From CAKVON01 sp902475665 (GTDB taxonomy: Bacteria > Actinomycetota > Coriobacteriia > Coriobacteriales > Atopobiaceae), in NCBI GenBank assembly GCA_036321795.1, contig JAWQCY010000001.1, positions 558,001-622,000 of the forward strand: a DNA stretch of 64,000 bases, in the 5' to 3' direction. Below the pieces are notes generated by a model. It had not been told where the DNA came from. It saw nothing but the letters and a program-made list of their open reading frames with translations, and searched no databases. The position numbers were made by a program, and so were the translations under genes. Shown piece after piece: positions 16,706 through 25,716 of the stretch. How positions within the stretch are numbered: position 1 is the stretch's first letter; each line of letters begins with the position of its first letter.

Positions 16706-17605
16706 CTAGATCGTGGCGAGAAGCGCCTCGACCTCGGGGCGGGTCGCCAGCTCCTCGGAGAAGGCGCTGGCCGAGCCGGTGCAAAGGCCCATGCGGAAGG
16801 CGCTGGCGGCGTCGGAGGTCTCCAGCCAGCCGGCGACGAAGCCGGCGACCATAGAGTCGCCCGCGCCGACGGAGTTGACGACGGTGCCCTTGGGAGCCTC
16901 GCTCATCGAGACCTCGCCCTTCTCGGAGACGAACACCGCGCCCTCGCCGGCCATGGAGACCAGCACGTTGCGCGCACCCCTCTCCTGAAGCCTCTTGGCG
17001 TAGGGGACGACCTCGTCGCGGGTTGTCAGCTCGACGCCGAAGATCTCGCCGAGCTCGTGGTTGTTGGGCTTGATGAGGAAGGGGTGGTAGGGAAGGACGT
17101 TGACGAGAAGGTCGCGCGTGGCGTCGACGATCACCTCGACACCACGTCCCTCCATGCGGGACAGGATGCGCTCGTACATGTCGGCCGGAAGGCTTGCGGG
17201 GACGCTGCCGGAGACGACCAGGACGTCGCCTTCGACCAGGCGGTCGAGCTGGGCGAACAGCGCGTCGATGTCGGCGGGGCTGATGTCGGGGCCAAGGCCG
17301 TTGATCTCGGTCTCCTCGTGGGACTTGACCTTGACGTTGATGCGGCTCATGCCGGCGACGTCGATGAAGTTGGAGCGGATGCCCGCCTGGCCGAGCCTGC
17401 GCTCGATCTCGCGGCCGGTGAAGCCTGCCATGAAGCCCAGGGCGCACGAGTCGTGGCCGAGGTTCTTGAGGACGATCGAGACGTTGATACCCTTGCCGCC
17501 AGGCAGGATGTGCTCGTAGTTGGTGCGGTTGACCCTGCCCAGGGCAAGGTCCTGCACGCGCACGATGTAGTCGAGCGCAGGGTTGAAGGTGACGGTGTAG
17601 ATCAC
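16706..17605 (-). CDS. fruK: 1-phosphofructokinase
   Basis: A 299-residue PfkB-family kinase that phosphorylates fructose 1-phosphate to fructose 1,6-bisphosphate. The start is GTG, with GGAGG inside the end of fruR and a one-base gap to its stop. Signatures are ILPGGKGINVS near residue 35 and VNSVGAGDSMVAGF near 250 with the catalytic Asp. NPALDYIV at the N-terminus is typical of FruK/LacC. A 110-base gap separates it from fruA. Confidence 0.94.
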   Translation of the reverse strand: MIYTVTFNPALDYIVRVQDLALGRVNRTNYEHILPGGKGINVSIVLKNLGHDSCALGFMAGFTGREIERRLGQAGIRSNFIDVAGMSRINVKVKSHEETEINGLGPDISPADIDALFAQLDRLVEGDVLVVSGSVPASLPADMYERILSRMEGRGVEVIVDATRDLLVNVLPYHPFLIKPNNHELGEIFGVELTTRDEVVPYAKRLQERGARNVLVSMAGEGAVFVSEKGEVSMSEAPKGTVVNSVGAGDSMVAGFVAGWLETSDAASAFRMGLCTGSASAFSEELATRPEVEALLATI

Positions 17606-17606
17606 G

Positions 17607-18359
17607 TTATGCCTCCACTTTCATGACGTTGGGATAATCCAGGTACTTCTCGGTGGGGACGTCGTCGCAGATGACGGTCGCGGCGGCGAAGTCGGCGAAG
17701 GTGACGAGCGAGACGTGCTCGAACTTGCTTGCGTCGCACAGGACGAAGGGGTGCGAGCACTGGCGCATGCTCACGCGCTTGACGGCGGCCTCGCCGGGCT
17801 CGGGGGTGGTGAAGCCGGTTGCCGGGTCGCAGCCGTTGGTGCCCCAGAAGCCGATGGTGAAGTGGTAGCGCGACAGCGCGTCGATCGCCTCCTCGCCCAC
17901 GAGGGCCTCGGTCAGGGGCTTGACGCGGCCGCCGGGCAGGATGACCTGCATGCCGCGGGCAAGGAGTCGCTGCGCGAGCGGGAGGGAGTTGGTCACGTAG
18001 GTGGCGCGGGTCTCGGCAAGGTAGTCGGCCATGAGCTCGCAGGTGGTGCCGGAGTCGATGTAGACGAGGTCGCCGGGGCCAACCAGGCCGGCCGCCACCT
18101 TGGCGATCGCGCGCTTCTGCGCGGCGTTGATGTCGTGCTTCTCGGCAACGGACTGGTCGGTCGAGACGAGGCTGTTGTCGGACTTTGCGCGGGCGCCACC
18201 ATGGACGCGCTCGACGCGACCATCGGTGTCCAGACGGACGAGGTCGCGGCGAATGGTGGACTCGGAGGCGTCCAGGGCCGAGCAAAGCTCGGTCAGGGTC
18301 GCGGCTCCACGGGCGGTTACGATCTCGCATATGCGTGCCATGCGGTCCTCGGCGAGCAT
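17607..18359 (-). CDS. fruR: DeoR-family repressor of the fructose operon
   Basis: A 250-residue regulator. The start at 18359 follows AAGGAGG; longer readings lack a site. The N-terminal DeoR helix-turn-helix (about 5-57) contains LTELCSALDASESTIRRDL. The C-terminal sugar-phosphate sensor domain has IDSGTTCELMADYL and IGFWGTNGCDPATGF. Position at the head of fruK-fruA indicates it senses fructose 1-phosphate or a related sugar phosphate. The operator-like array upstream implies autoregulation. Confidence 0.92.
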   Translation of the reverse strand: MLAEDRMARICEIVTARGAATLTELCSALDASESTIRRDLVRLDTDGRVERVHGGARAKSDNSLVSTDQSVAEKHDINAAQKRAIAKVAAGLVGPGDLVYIDSGTTCELMADYLAETRATYVTNSLPLAQRLLARGMQVILPGGRVKPLTEALVGEEAIDALSRYHFTIGFWGTNGCDPATGFTTPEPGEAAVKRVSMRQCSHPFVLCDASKFEHVSLVTFADFAAATVICDDVPTEKYLDYPNVMKVEA

Positions 18360-18466
18360 GTGCGCCTCCTTGCGGCTGCGGTGGGTCGGGTGGATGCCGC
18401 GCGTGTGGGGACTGCTGCCCCGCGGTCCTTCTCGACCCCTTGTCGTTGGCTGAAATATATCACGCA

Positions 18467-18600
18467 AACGTTCAAGAACGGTCACTAACGTTCAATAACG
18501 GTCAATTATCGGTTGTTTTTGAGCGTCAAACGGTCATTATCGAGAAGGAAAACGGTCAGACAACGTTTGACGGACGGTCAAAAGAGTGTCAAACGTGACC
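18467..18600. promoter_or_regulatory. Array of FruR operator half-sites with fruR promoter
   Basis: Two adjacent 20-base near-repeats, AACGTTCAAGAACGGTCACT (18467-18486) and AACGTTCAATAACGGTCAAT (18487-18506), are followed by more AACGGTCA-type half-sites near 18529, 18551 and 18574 and inverted copies (GTCAAACG, TTTGACGG, GTGACC) to 18600. On the minus strand GTGACC (18480-18485) and TGATAT (18457-18462) are spaced 17 bases as a possible promoter. The repeats sit two helical turns apart, consistent with cooperative binding of a dimeric DeoR protein. Confidence 0.75.
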
Positions 18601-18759
18601 GAATCGTCATGTGCGGGCGGCCTGGCTACGGTAGAATTGCGCTGGTCGACAGAACCGCCCCATGCGTGGCGGTACTCACGCGCGCCCCCAAGGGGCGCGG
18701 CACGTGCGGCGCGATAGGGCGCAGGCGACCCAAGGAAGGCACCCAACGACTGGACCCCA

Positions 18760-19800
18760 ATGACCCAGAAGATCATCACCTTCGGCATTCCGTGCTACAA
18801 CTCCGCCGACTACATGGACCACTGCATCGAGTCGATCCTGGAGGGCTCGGCATATGCCGACGACGTCCAGGTCGTGATCGTGGACGACGGCTCGGCCAAG
18901 GACGACACGCCCGCCAAGGCCGACGCCTGGCAGCAGCGCCACCCTGGCATCGTCAAGGCCGTCCACCAGGAGAACGGCGGCCACGGCATGGCGGTCCTCA
19001 AGGGCCTCGAGAACGCCGACGGCGTCTATTACAAGGTCGTCGACTCCGACGACTGGCTCGACGGCGACGCGCTCGCCGCCCTTCTAGACAGCCTCCGTAA
19101 GACGGCCGAGTCTGGCGAGCGCGTGGACCTGTTCGTCACGAACTACGTCTACGAGCACACGGCCGACGGCACGCACCACACCGTCGACTACGCCCGCGTG
19201 CTGCCGCAGGGCCGCGTCTTTGGCTGGGATCAGGTCGGCCACTTCCTCATGTCGCAGAACCTGCTCATGCACTCGCTGTGCTACCGCGCCGACGTCCTGC
19301 GCGCCGACGGCGGGGTCCCGATGCCGGCGCACACGTTCTACGTCGACAACATCTACGCCTATGTGCCGCTGCCGCGCTGCAAGACCATCCGCTACCTGGA
19401 CGTGGACCTCTACCGCTACTTCATCGGCCGCGAGGACCAATCGGTCAACGAGAAGGTTATGGCGGGCCGCATCGACCAGCAGGTGCGCGTCACGCGCATC
19501 ATGATGCACGCCTACCACCCCTACGCCGACGTCAAGAGCGCCAAGCTGCGCAGCTACATGGTCAACTACTTCGTCATCATGATGGCGATCTGCTCGGTCT
19601 TCTCGAAGATATCGGAGAGGCCCGATGCCATGGACGAGCTGGCCAAGCTCTGGTCCGAGCTCAAGGCGTACGACCACAGGCTGTGGCGCCGCTGTCGCCT
19701 GGGCATGGTGGGCATCGGCACCAACCTGCCTGGCCCGGTGGGCAAGAAGTTCACCCTGGGCGCATACAGGCTTGCCGGCAAGATCGTCAAGTTCAACTAG
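18760..19800 (+). CDS. Family 2 glycosyltransferase
   Basis: A 346-residue GT-A fold enzyme. The N-terminal nucleotide-sugar domain shows ITFGIPCYNSADYM, VVIVDDGSAKDD and the metal-binding VVDSDDW (about residue 90). The C-terminal third is helical (RVTRIMMHAYHPYADVKSAK) and lacks obvious membrane helices except a weak segment near 270 (YMVNYFVIMMAICSVF). It probably adds a sugar to a cell-surface polymer or lipid; the acceptor cannot be read. The ribosome binding site is weak. pfkA follows after a terminator-like hairpin. Confidence 0.88.
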   Translation: MTQKIITFGIPCYNSADYMDHCIESILEGSAYADDVQVVIVDDGSAKDDTPAKADAWQQRHPGIVKAVHQENGGHGMAVLKGLENADGVYYKVVDSDDWLDGDALAALLDSLRKTAESGERVDLFVTNYVYEHTADGTHHTVDYARVLPQGRVFGWDQVGHFLMSQNLLMHSLCYRADVLRADGGVPMPAHTFYVDNIYAYVPLPRCKTIRYLDVDLYRYFIGREDQSVNEKVMAGRIDQQVRVTRIMMHAYHPYADVKSAKLRSYMVNYFVIMMAICSVFSKISERPDAMDELAKLWSELKAYDHRLWRRCRLGMVGIGTNLPGPVGKKFTLGAYRLAGKIVKFN

Positions 19801-19808
19801 CGTAAGGT

Positions 19809-19835
19809 GGGGCGCCCTCCGCATGGGGGCGCCCC
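19809..19835 (+). terminator. Hairpin between the glycosyltransferase gene and pfkA
   Basis: GGGGCGCCC (19809-19817) pairs with GGGCGCCCC (19827-19835), followed by GGGCTTTG. It is probably a weak terminator, ending 28 bases before the pfkA start. Confidence 0.6.
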
Positions 19836-19863
19836 GGGCTTTGTATCGGAAGAAGGAACCAAC

Positions 19864-20952
19864 GTGATCAGGATCGGTCTTCTCACCAGCGGCGGCGACT
19901 GCCAGGCGCTCAACGCGACGATGCGCGGAATCGTGAAGACTATCTCGGCAAGCGCCAAGAAGACTGGCGAGAAGGTCGAGATTTACGGCTTCGAGGACGG
20001 CTACCAGGGCCTTATCTACGACAGGTGCCGCAAGATGGATTGGGCCGACTTCTCGGGAATCCTGACCCGCGGAGGCACGATCCTGGGCACCAGCCGCACG
20101 CCGTTCAAGCGCCTGGACATCCCCGAGGCCGACGGCGTCGAGAAGGTCCCCGCGATGAAGAAGACCTACGCCGCCCACAAGCTCGACTGCCTGTTCGTGT
20201 TGGGTGGCAACGGCTCGACCAAGACGGCCAACCGCCTGCGCGAGGAGGGGCTCAACGTCATCGCGCTGCCCAAGACCATCGACAACGACACCTGGGGCAC
20301 CGACATTACCTTCGGCTTCACCAGCGCCATCGATGTTGCCACCCGCTGCATCGACGACATCCACACCACGGCCTCCAGCCACGGTCGCGTCTTCGTGATC
20401 GAGATCATGGGCCACAAGGTCGGCTGGATCCCCCTGTACGCGGGCGTCGCCGGCGGCGCGGACGTCATCCTCATCCCCGAGATTCCCTACGACATGGACA
20501 ACGTCGTCAAGGCTATCGCCGATCGCGAGAAGGCCGGCGGGAGGTTCTCCATCGTCGTGGTCGCGGAGGGCGCCATCTCCAAGCGGGAGGCGGCCATGAA
20601 GAAGAAGGAGTACAAGCAGCTGGTGGCCCAGCGCGTAAAGCCGTCGGTCGCCTACGACATCGCCGAGGAGATCGCGCGTCGCACCGACGCCGAGGTCCGC
20701 GTGGCGGTGCCGGGCCACACCCAGCGTGGCGGCCAGCCCGACGCGCAGGACCGCCTGTTCGCGACCCAGTGCGGCGTCGAGGCGGCGCTGGGCTTCCTGC
20801 GCGGCGAGTTCGGCTACATGATCGCCAAGGTCGGCGGCAAGATGGTGCACGTGCCGCTGAAGGAGGTCGCCGGCAAGCTGAAGTACGTCGACCCCGAGAG
20901 CGACCTGGTGCGCGAGGCGCGCGCCATGGGCATCAGCTTCGGCGACGAGTAG
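19864..20952 (+). CDS. pfkA: 6-phosphofructokinase
   Basis: A 362-residue glycolytic kinase. The GTG start follows AGAAGGAA; an upstream in-frame ATG lies in the hairpin. Family motifs: GLLTSGGDCQALNA, catalytic PKTIDNDTWGTD (136-147), MGHKVGWIPLYAG and GHTQRGGQP. The diagnostic positions read GGNGS (114-118), where ATP-enzymes usually have GGDGS and PPi-enzymes GGDD, and Lys at the position where E. coli PfkA has Gly (PKTIDND). The Gly/Lys combination matches atypical actinobacterial ATP-dependent enzymes, so the phosphoryl donor is uncertain. The Asn in GGNGS is unusual. Confidence 0.92.
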   Translation: MIRIGLLTSGGDCQALNATMRGIVKTISASAKKTGEKVEIYGFEDGYQGLIYDRCRKMDWADFSGILTRGGTILGTSRTPFKRLDIPEADGVEKVPAMKKTYAAHKLDCLFVLGGNGSTKTANRLREEGLNVIALPKTIDNDTWGTDITFGFTSAIDVATRCIDDIHTTASSHGRVFVIEIMGHKVGWIPLYAGVAGGADVILIPEIPYDMDNVVKAIADREKAGGRFSIVVVAEGAISKREAAMKKKEYKQLVAQRVKPSVAYDIAEEIARRTDAEVRVAVPGHTQRGGQPDAQDRLFATQCGVEAALGFLRGEFGYMIAKVGGKMVHVPLKEVAGKLKYVDPESDLVREARAMGISFGDE

Positions 20953-21096
20953 GGTCCGCCGCCGCCCGTTGCCCGCCCCGCGGCTAGAATTACGAATGGT
21001 ATGGACTTGCATTGTGTCGCCGCGCCCTGCCGCGCCGCACGCAGCCACGTCCCCGTCAGCAAACCGAAACACTGCCGAGAAGTACCAGGAGCCTCG

Positions 21097-22842
21097 ATGT
21101 CCCAAAGTGCCATCAACCAGCCCGCCGTCTCGAACGTCGATGCCACGGCGCCGGCAACCGCCGCCGCGCCAGCGCATCGCCCCGTCCACCACGCTCGCCT
21201 CGTCTTCGCGGCGGTCTTTGTCGTGGGAATGCTGCTCAACCTGGCAAACGCCTTCCACGGCCAGCTCTGGTTCGACGAGAGCTACTCGACCGCGCTCGTC
21301 CAGCACGGCTTTGCCGACATCTGGCGAATCGGCTCGGCCGACGTTCACCCCGTGCTGTACTACTGGGTCCTGCACCTCGTCTACCTGGTGTTTGGCCCCA
21401 GCCTTGTCGCCTACAGGGGCTTCTCGCTCGTGTGCACCGGCGCGCTCGCGCTTCTGGGCTGGACCCACGTCCGCCGCGACTGCGGCGAGCGTGCCGGCAT
21501 CCTGTTTGCCGCGTTCGTGTTGTTTAGCCCCTGGACCATGATTGAGTCGGTCGACATCCGCATGTACGCGTGGGCCGCGCTGCTCGTGGGGGTCACGCTG
21601 ATCTACGCCCGCCGCGTGGCGGCCGCCGTGGTGGCGGGGGAGAACGCCCCGCTTTCCTGGTGGACCATCGCATTCGCCTGCGCGCTGGCGTCCGCCTACT
21701 CCCACTACTACGCCGCGATGGCCGCCTTCTGCTGCATGGTCGTGCTGCTGGTGGCCTGCGTCGCCGCCTGCCGCCACGGCAACCGTGCCCCTGTCGCGCG
21801 CTTCGTCGCCGGTGCCGTGCTGTGCCTCGTCGGATACCTGCCCTGGATCCACGCCGCGGCAACCCAGGTCTCGGGCGTCAGCTCCAGCTACTGGATCACC
21901 TTCAGCTTCCCGTTTACGCTTTTCGACTTCGTCGGCTTCCCCCTCAGGGCCGACACTCTCATCTCGGTCGCCCTCGACGGGAACCAGGGTGGGCTCTGGC
22001 AGGTCGCGACGCTCCTTCTGCGCGCGTGCTTTTGGGTGGCACTGGTCGTGGCGCTTGCCGATCTCATTCGTCGCTGCTGCATCGCCAGCGTCCGTCGAAA
22101 TGCCGTCCACGTTGCCGCCAAGGCTGCCGAGAAGGACCTTGGGCTGACATCTGGCGCCCTTTCCGTCGTGCCGAGCCGCCTCGACCATGTGGCGGCCACG
22201 CTCGTCGATCCTCTTGCCGCCGGTGCCGTCGTCTTTTTCGGCACGATGCTGTTGTCCGGCGTCGCGTCCGTCGCCATGCACCAGTCGATCATGATGCAGC
22301 GCTACATGCACTGCGCGACCGCGGGCATGGCGCTGCTGTTCGCGACCCAGTTCGACAGGATGGGCGGCCGTCGCCTGGCAGCCTTCGGGGCCGCCTGCTT
22401 CGTGCTTCTGGGTGGCGTCACCAGCTACTGGAACGCCCAGAGCAACTACAGCCCGACCAACAACGAGGTGGTCGACTACTACCGCGAGGTCACCCGCGAC
22501 GCCGCGGGCAACGTCTTGCCGGTCTTCTCTGCCGGAGACATCGGCGACAACATCTGCGCCGTCGGGCCGCTGTCGCAGCTCGTGCCCGAGGCGCACGTCT
22601 ACATTCCCGACGTGGCCCCGGGTTATGAGGCCTACACGCCCCAGGCAACCCTCTCGTCCGACCTGCCCGCCCTTCTCGACGGGTACCACGGCGAGTTCGT
22701 CTACGTCTCCAACGGCAATGCCGACGAGAACGACGACATCCGGCAGTTTGCCGACGAGTGCGACGCCACCGTGGTCTCCACCGAGCAGTTCTGGCGCCCG
22801 TACCGCTCCAACGTCTGGACCATCTCGGTCATGCGCAAGTAG
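21097..22842 (+). CDS. Polytopic membrane glycosyltransferase (GT-C, ArnT/PMT-like)
   Basis: A 581-residue protein with about 10-12 membrane helices. The start at 21097 follows AGGAG; longer readings lack a site. After the first helix comes the GT-C catalytic region LWFDESYSTALVQHGFADIW and SADVHPVLYYWVLHL, with the acidic residue and the DVHP motif typical of enzymes using polyprenyl-phosphate sugars. The soluble C-terminal part (about 475-581) lies outside. It neighbours a GtrB-like enzyme that makes such donors, so the two probably act together in surface glycosylation. Confidence 0.8.
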   Translation: MSQSAINQPAVSNVDATAPATAAAPAHRPVHHARLVFAAVFVVGMLLNLANAFHGQLWFDESYSTALVQHGFADIWRIGSADVHPVLYYWVLHLVYLVFGPSLVAYRGFSLVCTGALALLGWTHVRRDCGERAGILFAAFVLFSPWTMIESVDIRMYAWAALLVGVTLIYARRVAAAVVAGENAPLSWWTIAFACALASAYSHYYAAMAAFCCMVVLLVACVAACRHGNRAPVARFVAGAVLCLVGYLPWIHAAATQVSGVSSSYWITFSFPFTLFDFVGFPLRADTLISVALDGNQGGLWQVATLLLRACFWVALVVALADLIRRCCIASVRRNAVHVAAKAAEKDLGLTSGALSVVPSRLDHVAATLVDPLAAGAVVFFGTMLLSGVASVAMHQSIMMQRYMHCATAGMALLFATQFDRMGGRRLAAFGAACFVLLGGVTSYWNAQSNYSPTNNEVVDYYREVTRDAAGNVLPVFSAGDIGDNICAVGPLSQLVPEAHVYIPDVAPGYEAYTPQATLSSDLPALLDGYHGEFVYVSNGNADENDDIRQFADECDATVVSTEQFWRPYRSNVWTISVMRK

Positions 22843-22911
22843 CCGCCGACCGCTCCGGACCCGCATCTCGGCGCACGTCGCCGTAACCGCAACGAATCGA
22901 GGCCCCCCACA

Positions 22912-23961
22912 ATGGCTGACAACGAGACCGCAACCGCGCCCGCGCCCGACGCGCCTGCGACCCCCACATCCGTCGACCCGGCACCCGCCGCATCCGCCGC
23001 GCCCAAGGTCCTGACAATCGTCGTGCCCTGCCACAACGAGCAGGACACGGCCCAGGCGTTCTACGACGCGACCTCAGCCGTGGCCGCGGGCAAGCTCGCG
23101 CCGATGGGCGTCACGGTCCGCTACGTCTTCGTGGACGACGGCTCGCGCGACCGCACGCTCGAGGTCCTGCGTGCCCTGGACGCGGCGCATCCGGAGGTCA
23201 GCTACCTGTCCTTCTCGCGAAACTTTGGTAAGGAGGCAGCGCTGTTCGCGGGCCTGACCGCGGCCGCCAGGCGCTCCGACCTTGTCGCTGTGATGGACGC
23301 GGACCTGCAGGACCCGCCCACGTTGCTGCCGCAGATGGTCGAGAAGGCCCTGTCGGGCGAATACGACCGCGTGGCCGCCCGCCGTACCTCGCGCGAGGGC
23401 GAGCCGCCGATCCGCTCCTGGTTCGCCAGGCGCTTCTACTCGCTGATGAACCACCTGACCGACCTTGACCTGCGCGACGGCGCGAGGGACTTCTCGGTCA
23501 TGACCAGGCGATTCGTCGAGGCGGTGCTGTCCTGCGGCGAGTACAACCGCTTCACCAAGGGGCTGTTCGGCTGGGTCGGCTACCCCACGGCGTGGGTCGA
23601 GTACCTCAACGTCGAACGCGTGGCGGGCGAGACGAACTGGTCGTTCTGGTCGCTCGTTCACTACGCGCTTGACGGGATCGTCGCCTACTCGGTCAAGCCG
23701 CTCGAGATGCTCACGGCGGCGGGTGGCGCGGTCAGCCTGTGCGCACTTCTCGCCCTCGTGTTCGTCGTCGTTCGCGCCGCGATCTTCGGCGACCCGGTTG
23801 CCGGCTGGCCCTCCCTCATGACGGTGATCATCCTTGTGGGCGGCCTTCTGACGGTCGGCCTCGGCGTCATCGGCTACTACCTGTCCAAGATCTACCTCGA
23901 GGTCAAGGGTCGCCCCGTCTACCTGCTCAAGGAGTCTAGCGACCGCGACTGGCTGAGCTAG
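22912..23961 (+). CDS. Undecaprenyl-phosphate glycosyltransferase (GtrB/DPM1-like GT2)
   Basis: A 349-residue enzyme with a disordered Ala/Pro/Thr-rich N-terminus (about 1-35), then a GT2 catalytic domain: VVPCHNEQDTAQAF, VFVDDGSRDRTLE, VMDADLQDPPTLLPQM and NFGKEAALFAGL. Two C-terminal membrane helices (about 265-290 and 300-325) place it at the inner face of the membrane. The family transfers a hexose to undecaprenyl phosphate for later use outside. It follows the GT-C gene by 69 bases and converges on the HAD gene. Confidence 0.9.
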   Translation: MADNETATAPAPDAPATPTSVDPAPAASAAPKVLTIVVPCHNEQDTAQAFYDATSAVAAGKLAPMGVTVRYVFVDDGSRDRTLEVLRALDAAHPEVSYLSFSRNFGKEAALFAGLTAAARRSDLVAVMDADLQDPPTLLPQMVEKALSGEYDRVAARRTSREGEPPIRSWFARRFYSLMNHLTDLDLRDGARDFSVMTRRFVEAVLSCGEYNRFTKGLFGWVGYPTAWVEYLNVERVAGETNWSFWSLVHYALDGIVAYSVKPLEMLTAAGGAVSLCALLALVFVVVRAAIFGDPVAGWPSLMTVIILVGGLLTVGLGVIGYYLSKIYLEVKGRPVYLLKESSDRDWLS

Positions 23962-23966
23962 CCGGG

Positions 23967-24821
23967 CTACTCCGTAAACGGCCACTCGCCGCGCGCGATG
24001 GCGGCGATCGCGTTGGCGACGGCGTCGTCGGCGCACTCGCCGATGTGCCAGCGCGCGGCGGCCTTGGCCTCGGGCGTGGCGTTTGCGACCGCGACCGAGT
24101 TGGGTACGTGGCGCAGCATCTCGAGGTCGTTGCCGGAGTCGCCGAAGACCACGACCTGGTCCAGCGAGATTCCCAGGCGCCCGGCCAAAACGTCGACGGC
24201 AGAGGCCTTGCTCCAGCCGTGGGGCGTGGTGTTGATGAAGCCCGGCATGGGCAGCGAGTAGTCGACCTGCGGCACTTCTCGGCGCAGGACCTCGATCACC
24301 TGCTGGGTGCGCCCCAGGTCCACGGGCGTGAACACGTTGGCCTTGACCACGGGGAACCCCGGCACGTCCGACGCCGCGCACGCGGTCTTGGCGTAGATGC
24401 GGAACGACTTGCGCAGGTCCTCGACCCGGCCGGTGACCACGAGTGCCTGCGGGCCGTCAAAGCAGATGAGCCCGCAGCCCTCCATGCCGCGCGTGACGTC
24501 CGCGATGGCGAGAAGTGCGTCGTGGTCGATGGTCGCCTCGTGGACGAGCTCGTCGTCCAGGTACACCTGCATCCCGTTTGCCGCCAGAAGGGTGCGGCAG
24601 CATGCCTTGTCCCCGCCAAACACCTGCGGCACCCTCGTGGCGCCACGGCCGGACGCCGCGCCCACGTGGATGCCCGCCTCGAGCGCCGCGTGGAAGGCTG
24701 CCACGCAGGTGGGGGAGGCCTCGTCGCGGTCGGCGGGCAGGATCGTGCCGTCGACGTCGGTCAGGATCAGACGGATGTCCGGGTGCGACGCGTTGGCGGG
24801 GTTGGGTGCGGTGGCGGCCAT
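23967..24821 (-). CDS. HAD-superfamily Cof-type sugar phosphatase
   Basis: A 284-residue type IIB HAD hydrolase. Motif I is LTDVDGTILPADRD (nucleophile and acid Asp), motif II ASGRG, motif III the Lys in HGWSKASAV, and motif IV VVFGDSGNDLEM. The Cof cap lies between about 90 and 195. The family dephosphorylates sugar phosphates or flavin precursors; the substrate here is unknown. Its stop lies five bases from the convergent GtrB-like gene with no visible terminator between. Confidence 0.9.
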   Translation of the reverse strand: MAATAPNPANASHPDIRLILTDVDGTILPADRDEASPTCVAAFHAALEAGIHVGAASGRGATRVPQVFGGDKACCRTLLAANGMQVYLDDELVHEATIDHDALLAIADVTRGMEGCGLICFDGPQALVVTGRVEDLRKSFRIYAKTACAASDVPGFPVVKANVFTPVDLGRTQQVIEVLRREVPQVDYSLPMPGFINTTPHGWSKASAVDVLAGRLGISLDQVVVFGDSGNDLEMLRHVPNSVAVANATPEAKAAARWHIGECADDAVANAIAAIARGEWPFTE

Positions 24822-24847
24822 ACGGCACTCCTCTCGGCTTGCGTATG

Positions 24848-24877
24848 AAAAAGGCCACCCGACAAGTCGAGTGGCCT
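24848..24877 (-). terminator. Terminator of tRNA-Val (minus strand)
   Basis: AGGCCAC (24852-24858) pairs with GTGGCCT (24871-24877), with a further GAC/GTC pairing inside. Read on the minus strand it is followed by TTTTT, eight bases after the tRNA. Confidence 0.88.
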
Positions 24878-24884
24878 GAACATT

Positions 24885-24959
24885 TGGTGGGCGTTACAAG
24901 ATTTGAACTTGTGACCTCTTCCGTGTCAGGGAAGCGCTCTCCCCCTGAGCTAAACGCCC
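24885..24959 (-). tRNA. tRNA-Val (GAC)
   Basis: A 75-base tRNA with acceptor GGGCGTT/AACGCCC, anticodon loop CTGACAC (GAC, reading GUC/GUU), T-arm ACAAGTTCAAATCTTGT and encoded CCA. It is identical to the copy at 27708-27782 on the other strand. Confidence 0.97.
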
Positions 24960-25067
24960 TTGTATGTGTGCGCTCACGCGCAACAAGAAACAATATACGG
25001 GAACCGTCACGGCCGCGCAAGGATTAGTTTCGCGCAACGCACGCATCGGGCCCCATCCACACGCGAC

Positions 25068-25691
25068 CTACACGAGTGGAAGCTCCATCAGGGTCACGTC
25101 CATGGGGGAGTAGTCGCCGTAATCCAGACGGTGGACGCCCTTGTCCAGAAGGCCGCAGCGCCTGTAGAGCCCGATCGCATGCGAGTTGGTGCTCCAGACG
25201 TCCAGGCGCATGCTAAGGCAGCCCCGTGCGCGGGAGAAGTCGGCCGCGGCCTCCAGCAGCGCGCGTCCGACGCCCAGGCCGCGACCTCGCGGCACGACTG
25301 CCAGCAGGTGCACGACGGCCACCTCGTCGCCCGAGGCGGACACGCTCCAGTCGGCAAGCTCGTAGCCCTTCTCCTGCGTGTGGTTGATCACGACGGCGCC
25401 CAGGACGTCGTTAGCTCCGACCGTGCCTCTGCCGGGCTCGTGGCCGTCCTGAGGGGTCGTGTCGGTAACGGCGACCAGCAGGCGGCCTACCTCGATGTCA
25501 GCGACCAGGTTCTCGCGGACGGGGTGCTCGCCCATGACCCAGTCGACGTCCCAGGGCTTGCCGCGCATGTCGTCGCAGACCTCGGCGTACATCCGCCAGA
25601 TGGCGTCGATCTCGTCGGCGACCGCCGGCCTTACGGCAACCGTCGGACGGCCGTCGTCCCTGCTGCCGAGAAGGGCGTTGTCGTTGGGCAT
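25068..25691 (-). CDS. GNAT-family N-acetyltransferase
   Basis: A 207-residue enzyme that transfers an acetyl group from acetyl-CoA. The start at 25691 follows AAAGGAA. The acetyl-CoA loop reads VVPRGRGLGVGRALLEAAA (about 135-153), followed by the RimI-like LDVWSTNSHAIGLYRRCGL. The N-terminal third is longer than in minimal GNATs. It begins 25 bases after a ribbon-helix-helix antitoxin gene on the same strand, so a TacA/TacT-like relationship cannot be excluded, although the protein is longer than typical TacT toxins. The substrate is unknown. Confidence 0.88.
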   Translation of the reverse strand: MPNDNALLGSRDDGRPTVAVRPAVADEIDAIWRMYAEVCDDMRGKPWDVDWVMGEHPVRENLVADIEVGRLLVAVTDTTPQDGHEPGRGTVGANDVLGAVVINHTQEKGYELADWSVSASGDEVAVVHLLAVVPRGRGLGVGRALLEAAADFSRARGCLSMRLDVWSTNSHAIGLYRRCGLLDKGVHRLDYGDYSPMDVTLMELPLV

Positions 25692-25716
25692 CGGGTTCCT
25701 TTCGGTGGTACGGGGC

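Noticed and set aside
19084..23034. A 1316-codon open frame on the minus strand
   Set aside because: It is a mirror of the glycosyltransferase and pfkA genes on the plus strand; high GC removes stop codons from antisense frames. The sense frames carry clear family motifs, the antisense one none.
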